64,000 nucleotides of DNA from MPNP01 sp026710155 (GTDB lineage: Bacteria > Pseudomonadota > Alphaproteobacteria > Rhodobacterales > Rhodobacteraceae), in the NCBI GenBank assembly GCA_965200885.1, contig OZ241737.1:3182499-3246498 (forward strand), written 5' to 3'. The notes under the pieces were generated by a model, which did not search any database, had not been told where the DNA came from, and was given only the letters and a program-made list of their open reading frames with translations. The stretch's first letter is position 1; every line of letters begins with the position of its first letter. Of the stretch, positions 1 to 8,448 are shown in pieces. The position numbers were made by a program, and so were the translations under genes.

Positions 1-498
1 GAAACGGACAGCCCGGCTGGCTGTGCGTTTTGGCTTGACGACGATCAGCCATCCCCGGAACCGGGCACCGGAGATGGGTGTTCCCCGCACGCAGGAGGTC
101 TGTGGAGTCATTGAGGATAGCAGAAATGGCGCAGATGGGTGTTCCCCGCACGCAGGAGGTCTGTCCGGCCGGGCCCCTTGAAGTCTCTCCTCCCAAGGGT
201 GTTTCACCCATCCACTGGCGGCTGCCGGCCAGTCATGATGTTTCCTGTCCCGACCGGGCCCGCTGGATCATTCACCTCCATCGTCGAAGCTGGATCATCG
301 AGACGCAGGGTCCTGGCACCGGGAGGGTATCGATGACGACGGCCCCCTTCCGGAATCCCGGTGCGATGACAGTGGTGGCGGGTGTTTCCTGCCTGCAGCT
401 GGTGCAGGACCGTGATGGTGAAGGGAACAGGCCGCTCGGGGATGTGTTTTCCCCGTCTGACCGGGAGGCCCTGGAAGCTGTCGACACCGATGGCCGCC
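1..498 (+). pseudogene. Element B transposase remnant, 5' part (Tn5-like IS4 family)
   Basis: This is a decayed reading frame whose 300-498 part matches the same frame in the fuller copy at 25.4-26.27 kb (shared residues LVAGVSCLQLVQDRDGEGNR). The family is judged Tn5-like because the distal part carries the typical C-terminal pattern AAWV.ARLGG..GPVVMLRG. Stops and shifts break it. A 32-bp direct repeat lies at 72-103 and 133-164. Element A is inserted at 499 and the distal part resumes at 2975. Confidence 0.6.
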
Positions 499-2974
499 CA
501 ATGGTGTTCGCTTAATCAGGGATTTTAGTCGAAAACAATTTTCAGCCTTTCCAGCCCCTTGTCAACAGGGCGGACAATTTTTTCACACATGTTCAAAAAA
601 AAGGGTTGACAACCATCCGGTTTCCAGGCATCATACAATTGGAAAACCATCTTTTGGAGGGAATCAATGGACCCGCCCGTCAGGAATCCCGGGTCCACCA
701 CCTTTTTCGGCCGCCGCTTCACCCGCCGGGAAATCAGCGACATCCGGGAAACGGTCGCCCTGTTGCCGGGCAACAGCCGCAACGAACTGGCCAAGACCAT
801 CTGTGAACACCCGGACTGGTACAATCCCAGGGGAGCCTACCGCAAGGATGCCGCCCTCAGGGTATTGGAACAGCTCGAGGAATTCGGCATCCTGACCCTT
901 CCACCCAAACGCAACACCATCGCCGGCAGGAGGTCCCCCATTGTCCATACCACGGCTTCGGATCCCGGGGAGGGGATCACCTGCAGACTGTCCGGTCTCG
1001 AACCCCTTTCGCCCAGGGTTGCCGAAACGGACGGTGACAAGGCCCTCTGGCGGGAACTGGTTGACCGCCATCACTGTCTCGGCTGTCCGCGTCCCTTCGG
1101 TTCCTCCCTCCACTGGTTTGTCACCGCTGCCGACGGACGCCGCCTGGGCTGCCTGCTGGTGGAAGCGGGATCACGGCAGTTGCCGGCCCGTGACGACTGG
1201 ATCGGCTGGAACGACAGGCAAAGGGAACGGCGGCTGCATCTGGTGGTGCAGAACTCCCGTTTCCTGATCCTGCCCTGGGTCAGGGTTCGGAACCTCGCCT
1301 CCAGGGTCCTTTCAATGGCCACCGGCCAACTGGCCGGTGAATGGGAACGGCATCACAGGTGCCGGCCGGTCATGATCGAGACCTTTGTCGATCCCACCCG
1401 TTTCGACGGCGCCTCCTACAAGGCGGCCAACTGGGAAATGATCGGCCGGACCGCAGGGAAAAAATCGGGAAGGAGGGCCAAGCCGCCAAAGGACATCCAT
1501 GTCAAGCCACTCACCAATGACTTCCGGGACATCCCCAGGGGTGCGGCAAGGCCCGAAAAGACCAGGCCGAAACCGGCCGATGCTGCCGGGAACAACACCC
1601 TTTCCGACATGTGGACAGGGATCCTTTCGGACCTGACCGGACTGGCCCGGGATCATGACCGGCACATGATCAGGCGGCACCGGGCATTGAACAGCCTCCT
1701 GGTGATCCTGTTCGTCTTCCGCCTGGTGCTTGCCCCCGGGACCTGGGGACATGACATTGTCCTTTCCGAATTGTGGGAACACTGCCGCAGGCTCGGCATC
1801 CCCCTGCCACAGCCACGGCCGGTGGCCAGGTCATCGATTGCCAAGGCCCGCCGAAGGGTTGATCCCGACCTCTTTCGCGACGTCCACCGGATCATCCTCA
1901 AACATGGCGGTGAAGGTCCAAGGTGGAAGGGACACCGGATCCTGGCCATCGACGGTTCGAGGATGAACCTTCCCCAGCCACTGGTCGGCGAGGGATATGC
2001 GACACCGAACGGGGGTGCCCATTATCCACAGGGGCTGGTCTCCTGCCTCCACCGTACAGGTGACGGGGTTCCCGTCGACTTCCCGCCTTCCTCCCATGGC
2101 TGCGGACGGACTGCGGCCAGGGGCCATTTCGATCACCTCCGGAAGGGGGACGTGGTGGTCATGGACCGGGGTTGTTTCCCGTTCGAACTCCTGCATGACC
2201 TTTGCTGGCGAGGGGTCCATCCGGTGTTCCGGCTGCAGGTCAATTCCGGCACGGCCTTCGAGGAGTTCATCAATGGTGATGAACTGGAAACCGTGGTTGA
2301 TGCCACCTTCGGAAAGGAGGCCGGGCGGAAACTGCGGAAAACCCGGCCCGGAAAACGGTTCGATCCCATTCCCCTCAGGCTGGTACGCATCACCCCGGGG
2401 GAAACGGACATCATCCTGGCCACCACCCTTACTGATGCCACCACCTGCACCAGGGAGGATATCGGCAACCTCCACCACCAACGCTGGGCCATCGAGGAAT
2501 TGTACAAGATCTCCAAGGTGACCATCGGTGTCGATGCCTTCCATGGCCGGAACGAATGGACTGTCAGACAGGAACTGTATGCCCACTTCAACCCGGTTGC
2601 CATGACCAGGCTGTTCACCATTTCCGGCAACGATCTTCTGGCCGATGGATGTGAAGGGGGAAAGCAAAGGCAGGCAACCAGCTTCAACCATGCCCTCAAG
2701 GTCGTGGCGGCCAACCCTGGGGAATTGCTGCTGTCCCATGCCAAAACGGTTGCACGGACGGTGAAGCGGATGGCCGGGGAAATGCTGCGCATCCGGATCC
2801 GCTTGCGACCCGGCCGTTCGCATCCACGCGTATCAAGACAACCAGGGAGCAAATGGACCAGGGTGGCAAGACACCCAACCTGAAGGAAAAAACCGGAAAA
2901 AAGAGGCCGTTCAGGCAGGGGAAAGGCATGACTCCTTAAGGAAACAGCAAAGATTCCTTAAGGAAACACCATTG
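499..2974 (+). mobile_element. Element A copy 1 (2,476 bp), DruA-DDE insertion sequence
   Basis: The ends are imperfect terminal inverted repeats, CAATGGTGTTCGCTTAA at the left and the complement of CAATGGTGTTTCCTTAAGG at the right. A CCTTAAGGAAAC motif is doubled just inside the right end. One large gene fills the element. The flanking decamers (GATGGCCGCC and GTCGGCCACC) agree at only 7 of 10 positions, so no clean target duplication remains. Both are centred on GGCC, as are most element A and MITE flanks in the window. Confidence 0.85.
667..2883 (+). CDS. DruA (DUF4338)-DDE fusion transposase, 738 aa
   Basis: Residues about 100-290 have the DUF4338/DruA pattern (LWRELVDRHHCLG, RFLILPWVRVRNLAS, FVDPTRFDGASYKAANW). 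Residues about 330-690 are an IS4-type DDE domain: first Asp in RILAIDGSRMN, second in VVVMDRGCF, Glu in RWAIEELYK, with the YREK signature except that its Tyr is His here. The start is chosen by TTTGGAGGGAATCAATG. The role is presumably transposition of its own element; what the DruA part adds is not known to me. It is intact and very close to the copy at 41.4-39.0 kb. Confidence 0.85.
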   Translation: MDPPVRNPGSTTFFGRRFTRREISDIRETVALLPGNSRNELAKTICEHPDWYNPRGAYRKDAALRVLEQLEEFGILTLPPKRNTIAGRRSPIVHTTASDPGEGITCRLSGLEPLSPRVAETDGDKALWRELVDRHHCLGCPRPFGSSLHWFVTAADGRRLGCLLVEAGSRQLPARDDWIGWNDRQRERRLHLVVQNSRFLILPWVRVRNLASRVLSMATGQLAGEWERHHRCRPVMIETFVDPTRFDGASYKAANWEMIGRTAGKKSGRRAKPPKDIHVKPLTNDFRDIPRGAARPEKTRPKPADAAGNNTLSDMWTGILSDLTGLARDHDRHMIRRHRALNSLLVILFVFRLVLAPGTWGHDIVLSELWEHCRRLGIPLPQPRPVARSSIAKARRRVDPDLFRDVHRIILKHGGEGPRWKGHRILAIDGSRMNLPQPLVGEGYATPNGGAHYPQGLVSCLHRTGDGVPVDFPPSSHGCGRTAARGHFDHLRKGDVVVMDRGCFPFELLHDLCWRGVHPVFRLQVNSGTAFEEFINGDELETVVDATFGKEAGRKLRKTRPGKRFDPIPLRLVRITPGETDIILATTLTDATTCTREDIGNLHHQRWAIEELYKISKVTIGVDAFHGRNEWTVRQELYAHFNPVAMTRLFTISGNDLLADGCEGGKQRQATSFNHALKVVAANPGELLLSHAKTVARTVKRMAGEMLRIRIRLRPGRSHPRVSRQPGSKWTRVARHPT

Positions 2975-3180
2975 GTCGGCCACCCCTGGGGGCCGGACGG
3001 CGAAGCAGGGGAACCCTCATCCCCGGGGGGGGGGTCCCCGGCCTTTGCCGCGTGGGTCCGTGCACGTCTCGGAGGGGGAACTGCTGCCAAACCGGGCCCG
3101 GTCGTCATGCTGCGGGGACTGTACCGATTCCGGGCCATGCAGCCTGGATATGACCTGGGAGGATTTATGTGAATGAATCG
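2975..3180 (+). pseudogene. Element B transposase remnant, 3' end
   Basis: Downstream of element A copy 1 the element B C-terminal coding end resumes (FAAWVRARLGG, GPVVMLRGLYRF, QPGYDLGG). The terminal repeat is degraded (TTATGTGAATGAATC instead of TGTGTGAATCCAGTAG). A run of about ten G near 3026-3035 lies inside it. From 3181 to 3473 I see no gene. Confidence 0.6.
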
Positions 3181-3473
3181 ATGGGGGGGTATGGATTGGG
3201 GCAGGACCGGTTGGAAGGTTGCCTTGACAGGCTAGTGGGTTGATGCTTCGTCAACCTATCTTTATAAGCCCCAAATAGAGGTGCCCTTATGACAGTTCTA
3301 GGTTCCCCTGTCAATAATGTTTTGCAATTGTTCTTTTTAAAGGGGGATATTAGTGCTAATTATAAACCCACTCATATCAAGATTGTTAGGGGAATGGTTT
3401 GCCTCAACGGCATGAATTTCTTTACATATGTGACATAATCTGCTTAACACAACAGACACCCTAATCCTCTCCA

Positions 3474-3718
3474 TCATTTGCTTTGGCATCCGTCAATGAA
3501 GTCCGCTAGGGAAAGAAGGTCATCGATCCGGGAAATCCGAACAAAGGCATCCTCATCGGCCAGACTGGTCCAAGAGCGGGGCAAACTGAATCTCCTGCCG
3601 TCTGGAACAACGATATGGATCCATTCATTGCCCCATGCCCTGGCTAATCATCAACAGTGGAAATTCCTGACCGAAGAGAGGATAAAAATATCGGTGCTTA
3701 TATACCTGACTAGCCATT
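3474..3718 (-). pseudogene. DUF5372-like small protein, frameshifted
   Basis: Read on the minus strand, one frame gives HRYFYPLFGQEF and, after a shift at a G run near 3635, another gives WIHIVVPDGRRFSLPRSW and SLADFIDGCQSK followed by a stop. The order (PLFGQEF, then VVPDGRR.SLPRSWTSL) fits the small DUF5372-type proteins often found beside transposases. The function is unknown. It lies downstream of the 51-residue frame at 3724-3879, as in a two-gene unit. The frameshift could be a sequencing error. Confidence 0.5.
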
Positions 3719-3723
3719 TTGGG

Positions 3724-3879
3724 CTATTTCCCCTTGAACAGGGCTTCCGCAATCGCCTCTGCCCTTCGATGAACTTCTTCGGTAATCATCTTGTTTTCAT
3801 TGCTTGAAGAAGTTTCCTTCTCCTGATTTTCCTGTTTGTTTTTATAGCTTGATTGTGTTTTTTTTGTTTGTTGTTTCAT
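3724..3879 (-). CDS. Small hydrophilic protein, 51 aa
   Basis: An ATG preceded by TAGGAATTATT opens a 51-residue frame with a Lys/Gln/Ser/Asn-rich first half and a helical end (ITEEVHRRAEAIAEALFKGK). The DUF5372-like frame follows on the same strand. No family is recognised. A short accessory gene of an insertion sequence is possible but not shown. From 3880 to 3982 there is only AT-rich sequence with a C8 run. Confidence 0.4.
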   Translation of the reverse strand: MKQQTKKTQSSYKNKQENQEKETSSSNENKMITEEVHRRAEAIAEALFKGK

Positions 3880-3982
3880 AATAATTCCTATTATTTGTTG
3901 TTGTTATTTTTGGTTGTAAAAATGCTTAACTACCCCCCCCATAGTATAGTAGGTTCTTTGTTTTGTTGATGATTTATTGAAA

Positions 3983-4324
3983 ATGGACGAGTTTGAAAAG
4001 ATAAAAATCGAAGATTATGACGAGTCTGGTTTTTGGGAAAAAATCAAAAAGCGCGCTAAAGCAGCGGGTTCAGAATTGATTGAGAAGGTTTTTGTAGCAT
4101 ACTATTGTGCAAAAGACCCATACACCCCCCAAGGCAAAAGCTGCGATATTTAGTTCCTTGGGTTACTTTGTTTCACCAGCTGATTTTGTACCTGATCTTA
4201 TTCCGCATTTGGATATACGGATGATTTGACATTGCTAGTTTCGGCAATGAGTTATTTAACCATTTATATAAAGAAAGAACATAAGGAACAAGCAAAGGAA
4301 CAGGTGAAAAATATTTTCGGATAA
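3983..4324 (+). pseudogene. DUF1232 (YkvA-like) small membrane protein, two frameshifts
   Basis: It starts MDEFEKIKIEDYDESGFWEK. After one base shift in a C6 run near 4127 the frame reads AIFSSLGYFVSPADFVPDL, and after a second (a G missing near 4212) it reads YTDDLTLLVSAMSYLTIYIK to a stop at 4324. The motif YFVSPADFVPDLIP is characteristic of DUF1232. Both lesions are single-base homopolymer changes, so the gene may be intact in the cell. It lies 21 bp upstream of the next gene. Confidence 0.7.
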
Positions 4325-4345
4325 TAAAGTATTGGCGAGATAACT

Positions 4346-4660
4346 ATGAATGGTGAATTAGTTAAATGGTGTGGAAGGATTGTCCTTACTGCTGCATTTG
4401 CATTGGGTGCAGATAAGTTGGTAAAAAGATTTGGCAAGGAAACAAGGAAAAACATCAAAACATCAGCAAAAATTAATAAAATGGCTGCAAAAATTGTTCA
4501 AAAATTACCGCCTGAAAGAATTGATGAATTCTTAAAAGTTTCAGAAGCAATTACAAAAACCTCAGGCTCTATCAGTCGTGATCAAATGGAATTCTTAGAA
4601 CAAGTATCTAATACAATCGATATTTCATACAAAGAACTAAATCAAATTTACAATAATTAA
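4346..4660 (+). CDS. Hypothetical protein, 104 aa
   Basis: There is a hydrophobic N-terminal stretch (about residues 10-22, IVLTAAFALGADKL) and then a Lys-rich helical body (KETRKNIKTSAKINKMAAKI). I do not recognise a family. It follows the DUF1232 frame closely and converges on the 54-residue gene at 4745-4909, which is also a short helical protein with one hydrophobic segment. The three may form a small module. Confidence 0.6.
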   Translation: MNGELVKWCGRIVLTAAFALGADKLVKRFGKETRKNIKTSAKINKMAAKIVQKLPPERIDEFLKVSEAITKTSGSISRDQMEFLEQVSNTIDISYKELNQIYNN

Positions 4661-4709
4661 TTAGGAGAAGAAATAAACAGGGACATCAAAAATCTAAACA
4701 GAAAGAAAG

Positions 4710-4737
4710 GGTAAGTTCGGATACACCCGAACTTACC
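4710..4737. terminator. Bidirectional hairpin between convergent genes
   Basis: A perfect 11-bp inverted repeat, GGTAAGTTCGG (4710-4720) and CCGAACTTACC (4727-4737), with a 6-nt loop. It sits between the stops of two convergent small genes. There is no strong T tract on the plus side, so its efficiency is uncertain. Confidence 0.6.
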
Positions 4738-4744
4738 TATTCAT

Positions 4745-4909
4745 TTAATGCCATCCAAAAAGCTTATACTTTCGTAAAAACCTAACGATCTTTCTCATCT
4801 TCTCTGGTGGCATGTTTTTGATCTTTTTTTCAACCTTCTTGCTCAAATAGTAGACAAGGGCACTCGCCCCTCCATACTTGAGAACCTCCAAACCCAATTT
4901 ACTCCACAT
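4745..4909 (-). CDS. Small protein, 54 aa
   Basis: The frame MWSKLGLEVLKYGGASALVY continues as a basic helix (KKVEKKIKNMPPEKMRKIVR) and ends KLFGWH. A Shine-Dalgarno-like GGAGATTGGTT precedes the ATG. It has one hydrophobic N-terminal segment and a positive tail. The function is not recognised. It lies between the convergent hairpin and the transposase terminator, suggesting its own short transcript. Confidence 0.5.
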   Translation of the reverse strand: MWSKLGLEVLKYGGASALVYYLSKKVEKKIKNMPPEKMRKIVRFLRKYKLFGWH

Positions 4910-4933
4910 AACCAATCTCCATTCTTCCTAAAC

Positions 4934-4956
4934 AAAAAGGGCTTCCGAAGAAGCCC
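4934..4956 (-). terminator. Rho-independent terminator of the IS1595 transposase
   Basis: GGGCTTC (4939-4945) pairs with GAAGCCC (4950-4956). Read on the minus strand, the hairpin is followed by TTTTTG. It lies 20 bp past the transposase stop. Confidence 0.75.
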
Positions 4957-4976
4957 CAACTAAAAACCTGTTAACG

Positions 4977-5924
4977 TTATTGCTTACCGATCAACTCCTT
5001 GTACGTAAGTCGTTCACCAACCAGACGGGCAACAATCTCACTCATCTGGTCTATGGTATCCGACTTACGCATGTTATGACGGGCAGCAAACTCATTGACA
5101 TACCTGTGAAGGTGCTGCTTGTCGATTTTATGGAAAGTTCCCTGATGTCCTCTTTTCAACAAAGACCAGAAACTTTCAACCCCGTTGGTATGGGCTTGGT
5201 CTTTCACATACTGCCCAATGCTGTGATTGACTGCCTTATGATTTGAAAGACCTTTGTAAGACCTGGTTTCATCCGTATACTTGATTGTATCTTCCGAAAC
5301 ATTGTCGTTGACATAACCCTGTAGGGTTTCCTTCTTGGTATCGGAAACAACCTTTGCCTTTATCTGGTTGGTTGTCCTGTCCTTGATACCAACAACCACA
5401 CTCTTGCCAACACCACCACGACCAGCATTCAACTTCTTGTCCTTGTGCTTGTTTTTCTCAAGTCCACCTACAAAGGTTTCATCAATCTCGACTTCTCCGC
5501 CAGCAAAGACAATTCCACTATCCTTGAAGGCCTGTCGAATACGATGATTTAGAAACCATGCTGATTTTTGGGTAATACCCAGATCACGATGCAATCGCAT
5601 GCTGGATATGCCCTTGAGTGGGGTTGCCTGCATGTAAATCGCAATAACCCACTTTTGCAGGGGGATTTTGGATTCGCTCATTACAGTTCCAGCCCTTACG
5701 CTGTAGTGCTTTCTACAGTCCTTGCAGCGATAGGGCATGGGTTTTCGATTGGCAATCTTGCTATGTCTTGTAGACTTGCAATGTGGGCAGGTTGGTGTTC
5801 CCTTCCAGCAAACCTTTTCAAACCATTCCTCGGCTGCTTGGTCGTCTGGGAATAACTGAAAAAGTTTAATTAAGGTCAAGCCAATTCGGTCGTGTTTCCC
5901 TGGCCCTTTATGTTTGATAAACAT
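4977..5924 (-). CDS. IS1595-family (ISXO2-like) transposase, 315 aa
   Basis: An N-terminal zinc ribbon (C46PHC49 and C67KDC70) is followed by an ISXO2-type DDE domain, with D148 in EVEIDETFVGG, D218 in YTDETRSYK and E250 in GVESFWSLLK. Length and order fit a full IS1595-family transposase, with no lesions. I could not fix the terminal repeats. Base composition is closer to the local AT-rich genes than to element A, so it may have arrived separately. Confidence 0.9.
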   Translation of the reverse strand: MFIKHKGPGKHDRIGLTLIKLFQLFPDDQAAEEWFEKVCWKGTPTCPHCKSTRHSKIANRKPMPYRCKDCRKHYSVRAGTVMSESKIPLQKWVIAIYMQATPLKGISSMRLHRDLGITQKSAWFLNHRIRQAFKDSGIVFAGGEVEIDETFVGGLEKNKHKDKKLNAGRGGVGKSVVVGIKDRTTNQIKAKVVSDTKKETLQGYVNDNVSEDTIKYTDETRSYKGLSNHKAVNHSIGQYVKDQAHTNGVESFWSLLKRGHQGTFHKIDKQHLHRYVNEFAARHNMRKSDTIDQMSEIVARLVGERLTYKELIGKQ

Positions 5925-5947
5925 GTTTATACTCCTTTTCTGATTGA

Positions 5948-5971
5948 CAGGTATCTTTGTTTAGATACCTG
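5948..5971 (-). promoter_or_regulatory. Leader hairpin upstream of the IS1595 transposase
   Basis: CAGGTATCT (5948-5956) and AGATACCTG (5963-5971) form a perfect 9-bp stem 24 bp upstream of the transposase ATG. Such hairpins in insertion sequences commonly limit read-in from outside or hide the start region; that role is inferred here. Confidence 0.45.
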
Positions 5972-6187
5972 GATTTTCGTAGATTTTCGGGAGGTTCTTG
6001 GGGTTTGAGGGGTAATTCTTATAACCCTTCGGGAATCAATGGTTTGATTCAGCCGAAATCATATCAGAAATTGGAGTTTATGTTAAGTAAATTTTCTTGG
6101 TTGGGTCTGGCTTGATTCTTATCTTAAATTCTATACCATCCCCAAATGCCAATTATGGCTCAACCTTCAAAAAACAGGAGTTTTTGT

Positions 6188-6292
6188 ATGACCAAGTGCA
6201 AAAGTAAACCTGTGAGAGTCAGGAAACACTCCCGTAAGCGATTTAGCAAGCGGGAGCGAGTAATGGCTCATTGCAGGTCGAAACCCAAATAG
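6188..6292 (+). CDS. Very basic mini-protein, 34 aa
   Basis: AGGAG stands 7 nt before an ATG that opens MTKCKSKPVRVRKHSRKRFS, ending RSKPK at a TAG. More than a third of the residues are Lys or Arg, so nucleic-acid binding is the natural guess. No family is recognised. It is isolated between the IS1595 gene and a transposase scrap. From 5972 to 6187 I see only the presumed promoter region. Confidence 0.4.
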   Translation: MTKCKSKPVRVRKHSRKRFSKRERVMAHCRSKPK

Positions 6293-6384
6293 GTAGATGG
6301 GGATGGTGGGGTAGATTTGAAAAAATCTTATGGGATTATGGCTAGACAGATATATAAGCACCAAAATATCGGTATATCATCGCA

Positions 6385-6590
6385 GTGAAGGCGGGCTCAC
6401 AATCGTGCCTTGATCATGACGGTTTTGGGGACAGCCCGCAAGCAGGGCTGGAACATTCTGGAAACGCTTCGCAATTCGTTCATCGGAACTTGGAACATCG
6501 CTGAGGATGGACATCCCTAGGCTGGCACTAGGACAAATCCCCGTCAGGTTCCCTAGAACCCTCAATCACCGGCGAAGGCAATAATCTTCA
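6385..6590 (+). pseudogene. Possible IS66-type transposase C-terminal scrap
   Basis: One frame reads LIMTVLGTARKQGWNILETL, resembling the end of IS66-type transposases (T...R.QG...L..L). It is short, with stops on both sides. Other origins are possible. From 6591 to 6707 there is no gene. Confidence 0.3.
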
Positions 6591-6707
6591 ATGAAACGAT
6601 GAGGCTTAATAAGGTATTGCATTGGTTGACATTCTTGCCTAAAAGGAAACTTTATTACAGGAATGCTGAACAGTTACAAATTATCATGAATTACACAAAA
6701 TACAAAA

Positions 6708-7583
6708 ATGCGGTATGATTTTTTTTTGATTTGGGGAAATGCTCTACGAGATTCAGAAAAAATAATAACTAAAATTAGGAATGACAAGAACTTTTCGATA
6801 ATAGCAATTTTACGTCACTCCATCAAGATGCGTATGCAAAGATTTGTTAAAATTGTTTATCAAATCGATTCTACTCCTAGAAGACACTTACGAGCGAAAA
6901 CAAAGTACTTACAAAATAGTAATAAGTGTTGTATTTTTATTTTGGTCAAAAATTTGGATCCTGAGGAAAATTTTACCGGTAGAATAATACAATGTAATAA
7001 AGTAGTAAATCTAAAGAATGATATTCGGAACTGTTTCAACCCTCGTTTTCAAAATCAAAATATTAGAATTGCTCCCCTAAATAAAGGGGTATCTCATGAA
7101 CATTGTATACATGCATCTGACAATGAAAAAGAAGTTGATCACTTACTTAAGTTGTTTGGATTGCCAAAGCTCAAACATTTCAAACGATATGATAAATGTA
7201 CCTTTGAAATACCTTACCATATCGAAGTTAGTAATAATCTACATCCCAAGATCGAAAAATTAGACAAACTATTTATTAATATAATTAACCTAGGTCCAGT
7301 TCGTATTTCTGAAAGTCCCCATTTGAAATATCTAAAGGGAAATAAGCAACCCTATATTGACTATTTCTATAATAATTTTTATTTCGGACGAAGAACTATT
7401 GAGGATCATTTTCCACAAAAATTTGATTGGCTCATAAATAATTTTAATCCAAATTTTATTGGATTGAACGGTAAAATAAGTAAGATCTTAATTAATTCTG
7501 ACAATGTTATATTGGACGGTGCACATAGATCAGCAATTTTGTATCATCTAGGATATAAGAAAATTTCGTGTATTCAAATTTAA
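6708..7583 (+). CDS. Hypothetical surface-glycan protein with ParB-like C-terminal motif, 291 aa
   Basis: It is AT-rich and intact. A middle segment, RIAPLNKGVSHEHCIHASDN then EVDHLLKLFGL, resembles conserved proteins of unknown function in polysaccharide clusters. The last 35 residues (INSDNVILDGAHRSAILYHL) look like the ParB/sulfiredoxin N-terminal fold (LDGxHR). There is no transmembrane segment. It overlaps the next gene by 16 bp, so the two are co-translated. A glycan-related role is inference from family memory and the nearby glycosyltransferase. Confidence 0.6.
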   Translation: MRYDFFLIWGNALRDSEKIITKIRNDKNFSIIAILRHSIKMRMQRFVKIVYQIDSTPRRHLRAKTKYLQNSNKCCIFILVKNLDPEENFTGRIIQCNKVVNLKNDIRNCFNPRFQNQNIRIAPLNKGVSHEHCIHASDNEKEVDHLLKLFGLPKLKHFKRYDKCTFEIPYHIEVSNNLHPKIEKLDKLFINIINLGPVRISESPHLKYLKGNKQPYIDYFYNNFYFGRRTIEDHFPQKFDWLINNFNPNFIGLNGKISKILINSDNVILDGAHRSAILYHLGYKKISCIQI

Positions 7584-8179
7584 TTGACTTAAATGATTAT
7601 GTTAATCAATGCAGGGAAAACTACTGTATAGTTAAACGGTCCGATAGCTTTCCAAATTATAAAAGCTATAGTGATATAGATATTTTGTGTTCGAATAAGG
7701 AGCTCCTTTTAGAAAGCACACTATTATTTCTTTCGGAATACAAACACTTAACATCAAAAATCAATTTTCTTGATAACGGTTGTCAGATACATATTGATGT
7801 ATTTAACTCAAATTCAGACTTGTTGGACCTAAAGTTTGATATATTTGATTCAATTAAAATTTTCAAAAAGATTCGAGTCAGGGAAGACTTTAAGGATTAT
7901 TGCCTAGAAACAAAAGTATACGATGGAATATCTTTTGTACCTAGTTTAAATTGCGAAATGGTTATTCGGATGCTTGATTACAGAGAAAATATTTGTCTTC
8001 GAAAGGATAAAATTAAGCATTTACATTTTGTTCAAAAATATAATGAAAATCACATGAATTTCTTGAAAATTTGGAATGAGTTTGTCGAAGAGAAACTTTC
8101 ATTGGAGGATTTAACTGATATCGGTAGACAATCAAAAATTGAGATGTTTTTTGACACCACTCGGAAAATATTTAGTTGA
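7568..8179 (+). CDS. Nucleotidyltransferase-like protein, 203 aa
   Basis: The start is a GTG inside the end of the previous gene. The motif NYKSYSDIDILCSNKE matches the GS...DxD core of nucleotidyltransferase-fold enzymes, followed by a second acidic strand (QIHIDVF). The rest is helical. It is co-translated with the 291-residue protein and should act in the same pathway. No substrate can be named. Confidence 0.55.
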   Translation: MYSNLIDLNDYVNQCRENYCIVKRSDSFPNYKSYSDIDILCSNKELLLESTLLFLSEYKHLTSKINFLDNGCQIHIDVFNSNSDLLDLKFDIFDSIKIFKKIRVREDFKDYCLETKVYDGISFVPSLNCEMVIRMLDYRENICLRKDKIKHLHFVQKYNENHMNFLKIWNEFVEEKLSLEDLTDIGRQSKIEMFFDTTRKIFS

Positions 8180-8199
8180 AGTGCCTATAAGAGCTTGTC

Positions 8200-8311
8200 C
8201 ATAAGTCCAAAGATGTAGTAAATTCAATACATTTCCAGACAAAAAATCCTTTTTCGGTAGTTATGAATTTCAGGGTGAACAGCATCATTTTTATTGTTTT
8301 TGTGACTTATG
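8200..8311. repeat. MITE-like repeat, CATAAGTCA ends (copy 1)
   Basis: This 112-bp segment is bounded by CATAAGTC and TGACTTATG and matches, in reverse orientation, 58984-59101. Shared interior blocks include AATTCAATACATTT, CAGACAAAA and AGCATCATTTTTATTGTTT. It is intergenic, with no coding capacity. A further block at 8329-8367 (TTCCTTACCTC, GGGTTAATTCTGTC) recurs near 33.2 kb. Confidence 0.6.
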
Positions 8312-8448
8312 ATGCAGGCTCTAAATCCAGACTTCCTTACCTCAGGGTTAATTCTGTCTAACATAAATGTGTAACTAACATCATAATATCATTGTATTGA
8401 TGGATAAAGTGATTCCAACCTTATGCAGCGCAACTTATAATTCAAACT

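Noticed and set aside
1831..2823. Long minus-strand open frame of 330 codons inside element A
   Set aside because: It is antisense to the DDE domain in GC-rich DNA, and its sequence mirrors catalytic motifs of the plus-strand gene.
3931..6030. IS1595 terminal repeats at ACTACCCC (3931) and GGGGTAATTC (6014)
   Set aside because: The two motifs face the wrong way to bound the transposase gene and match over only about nine bases.
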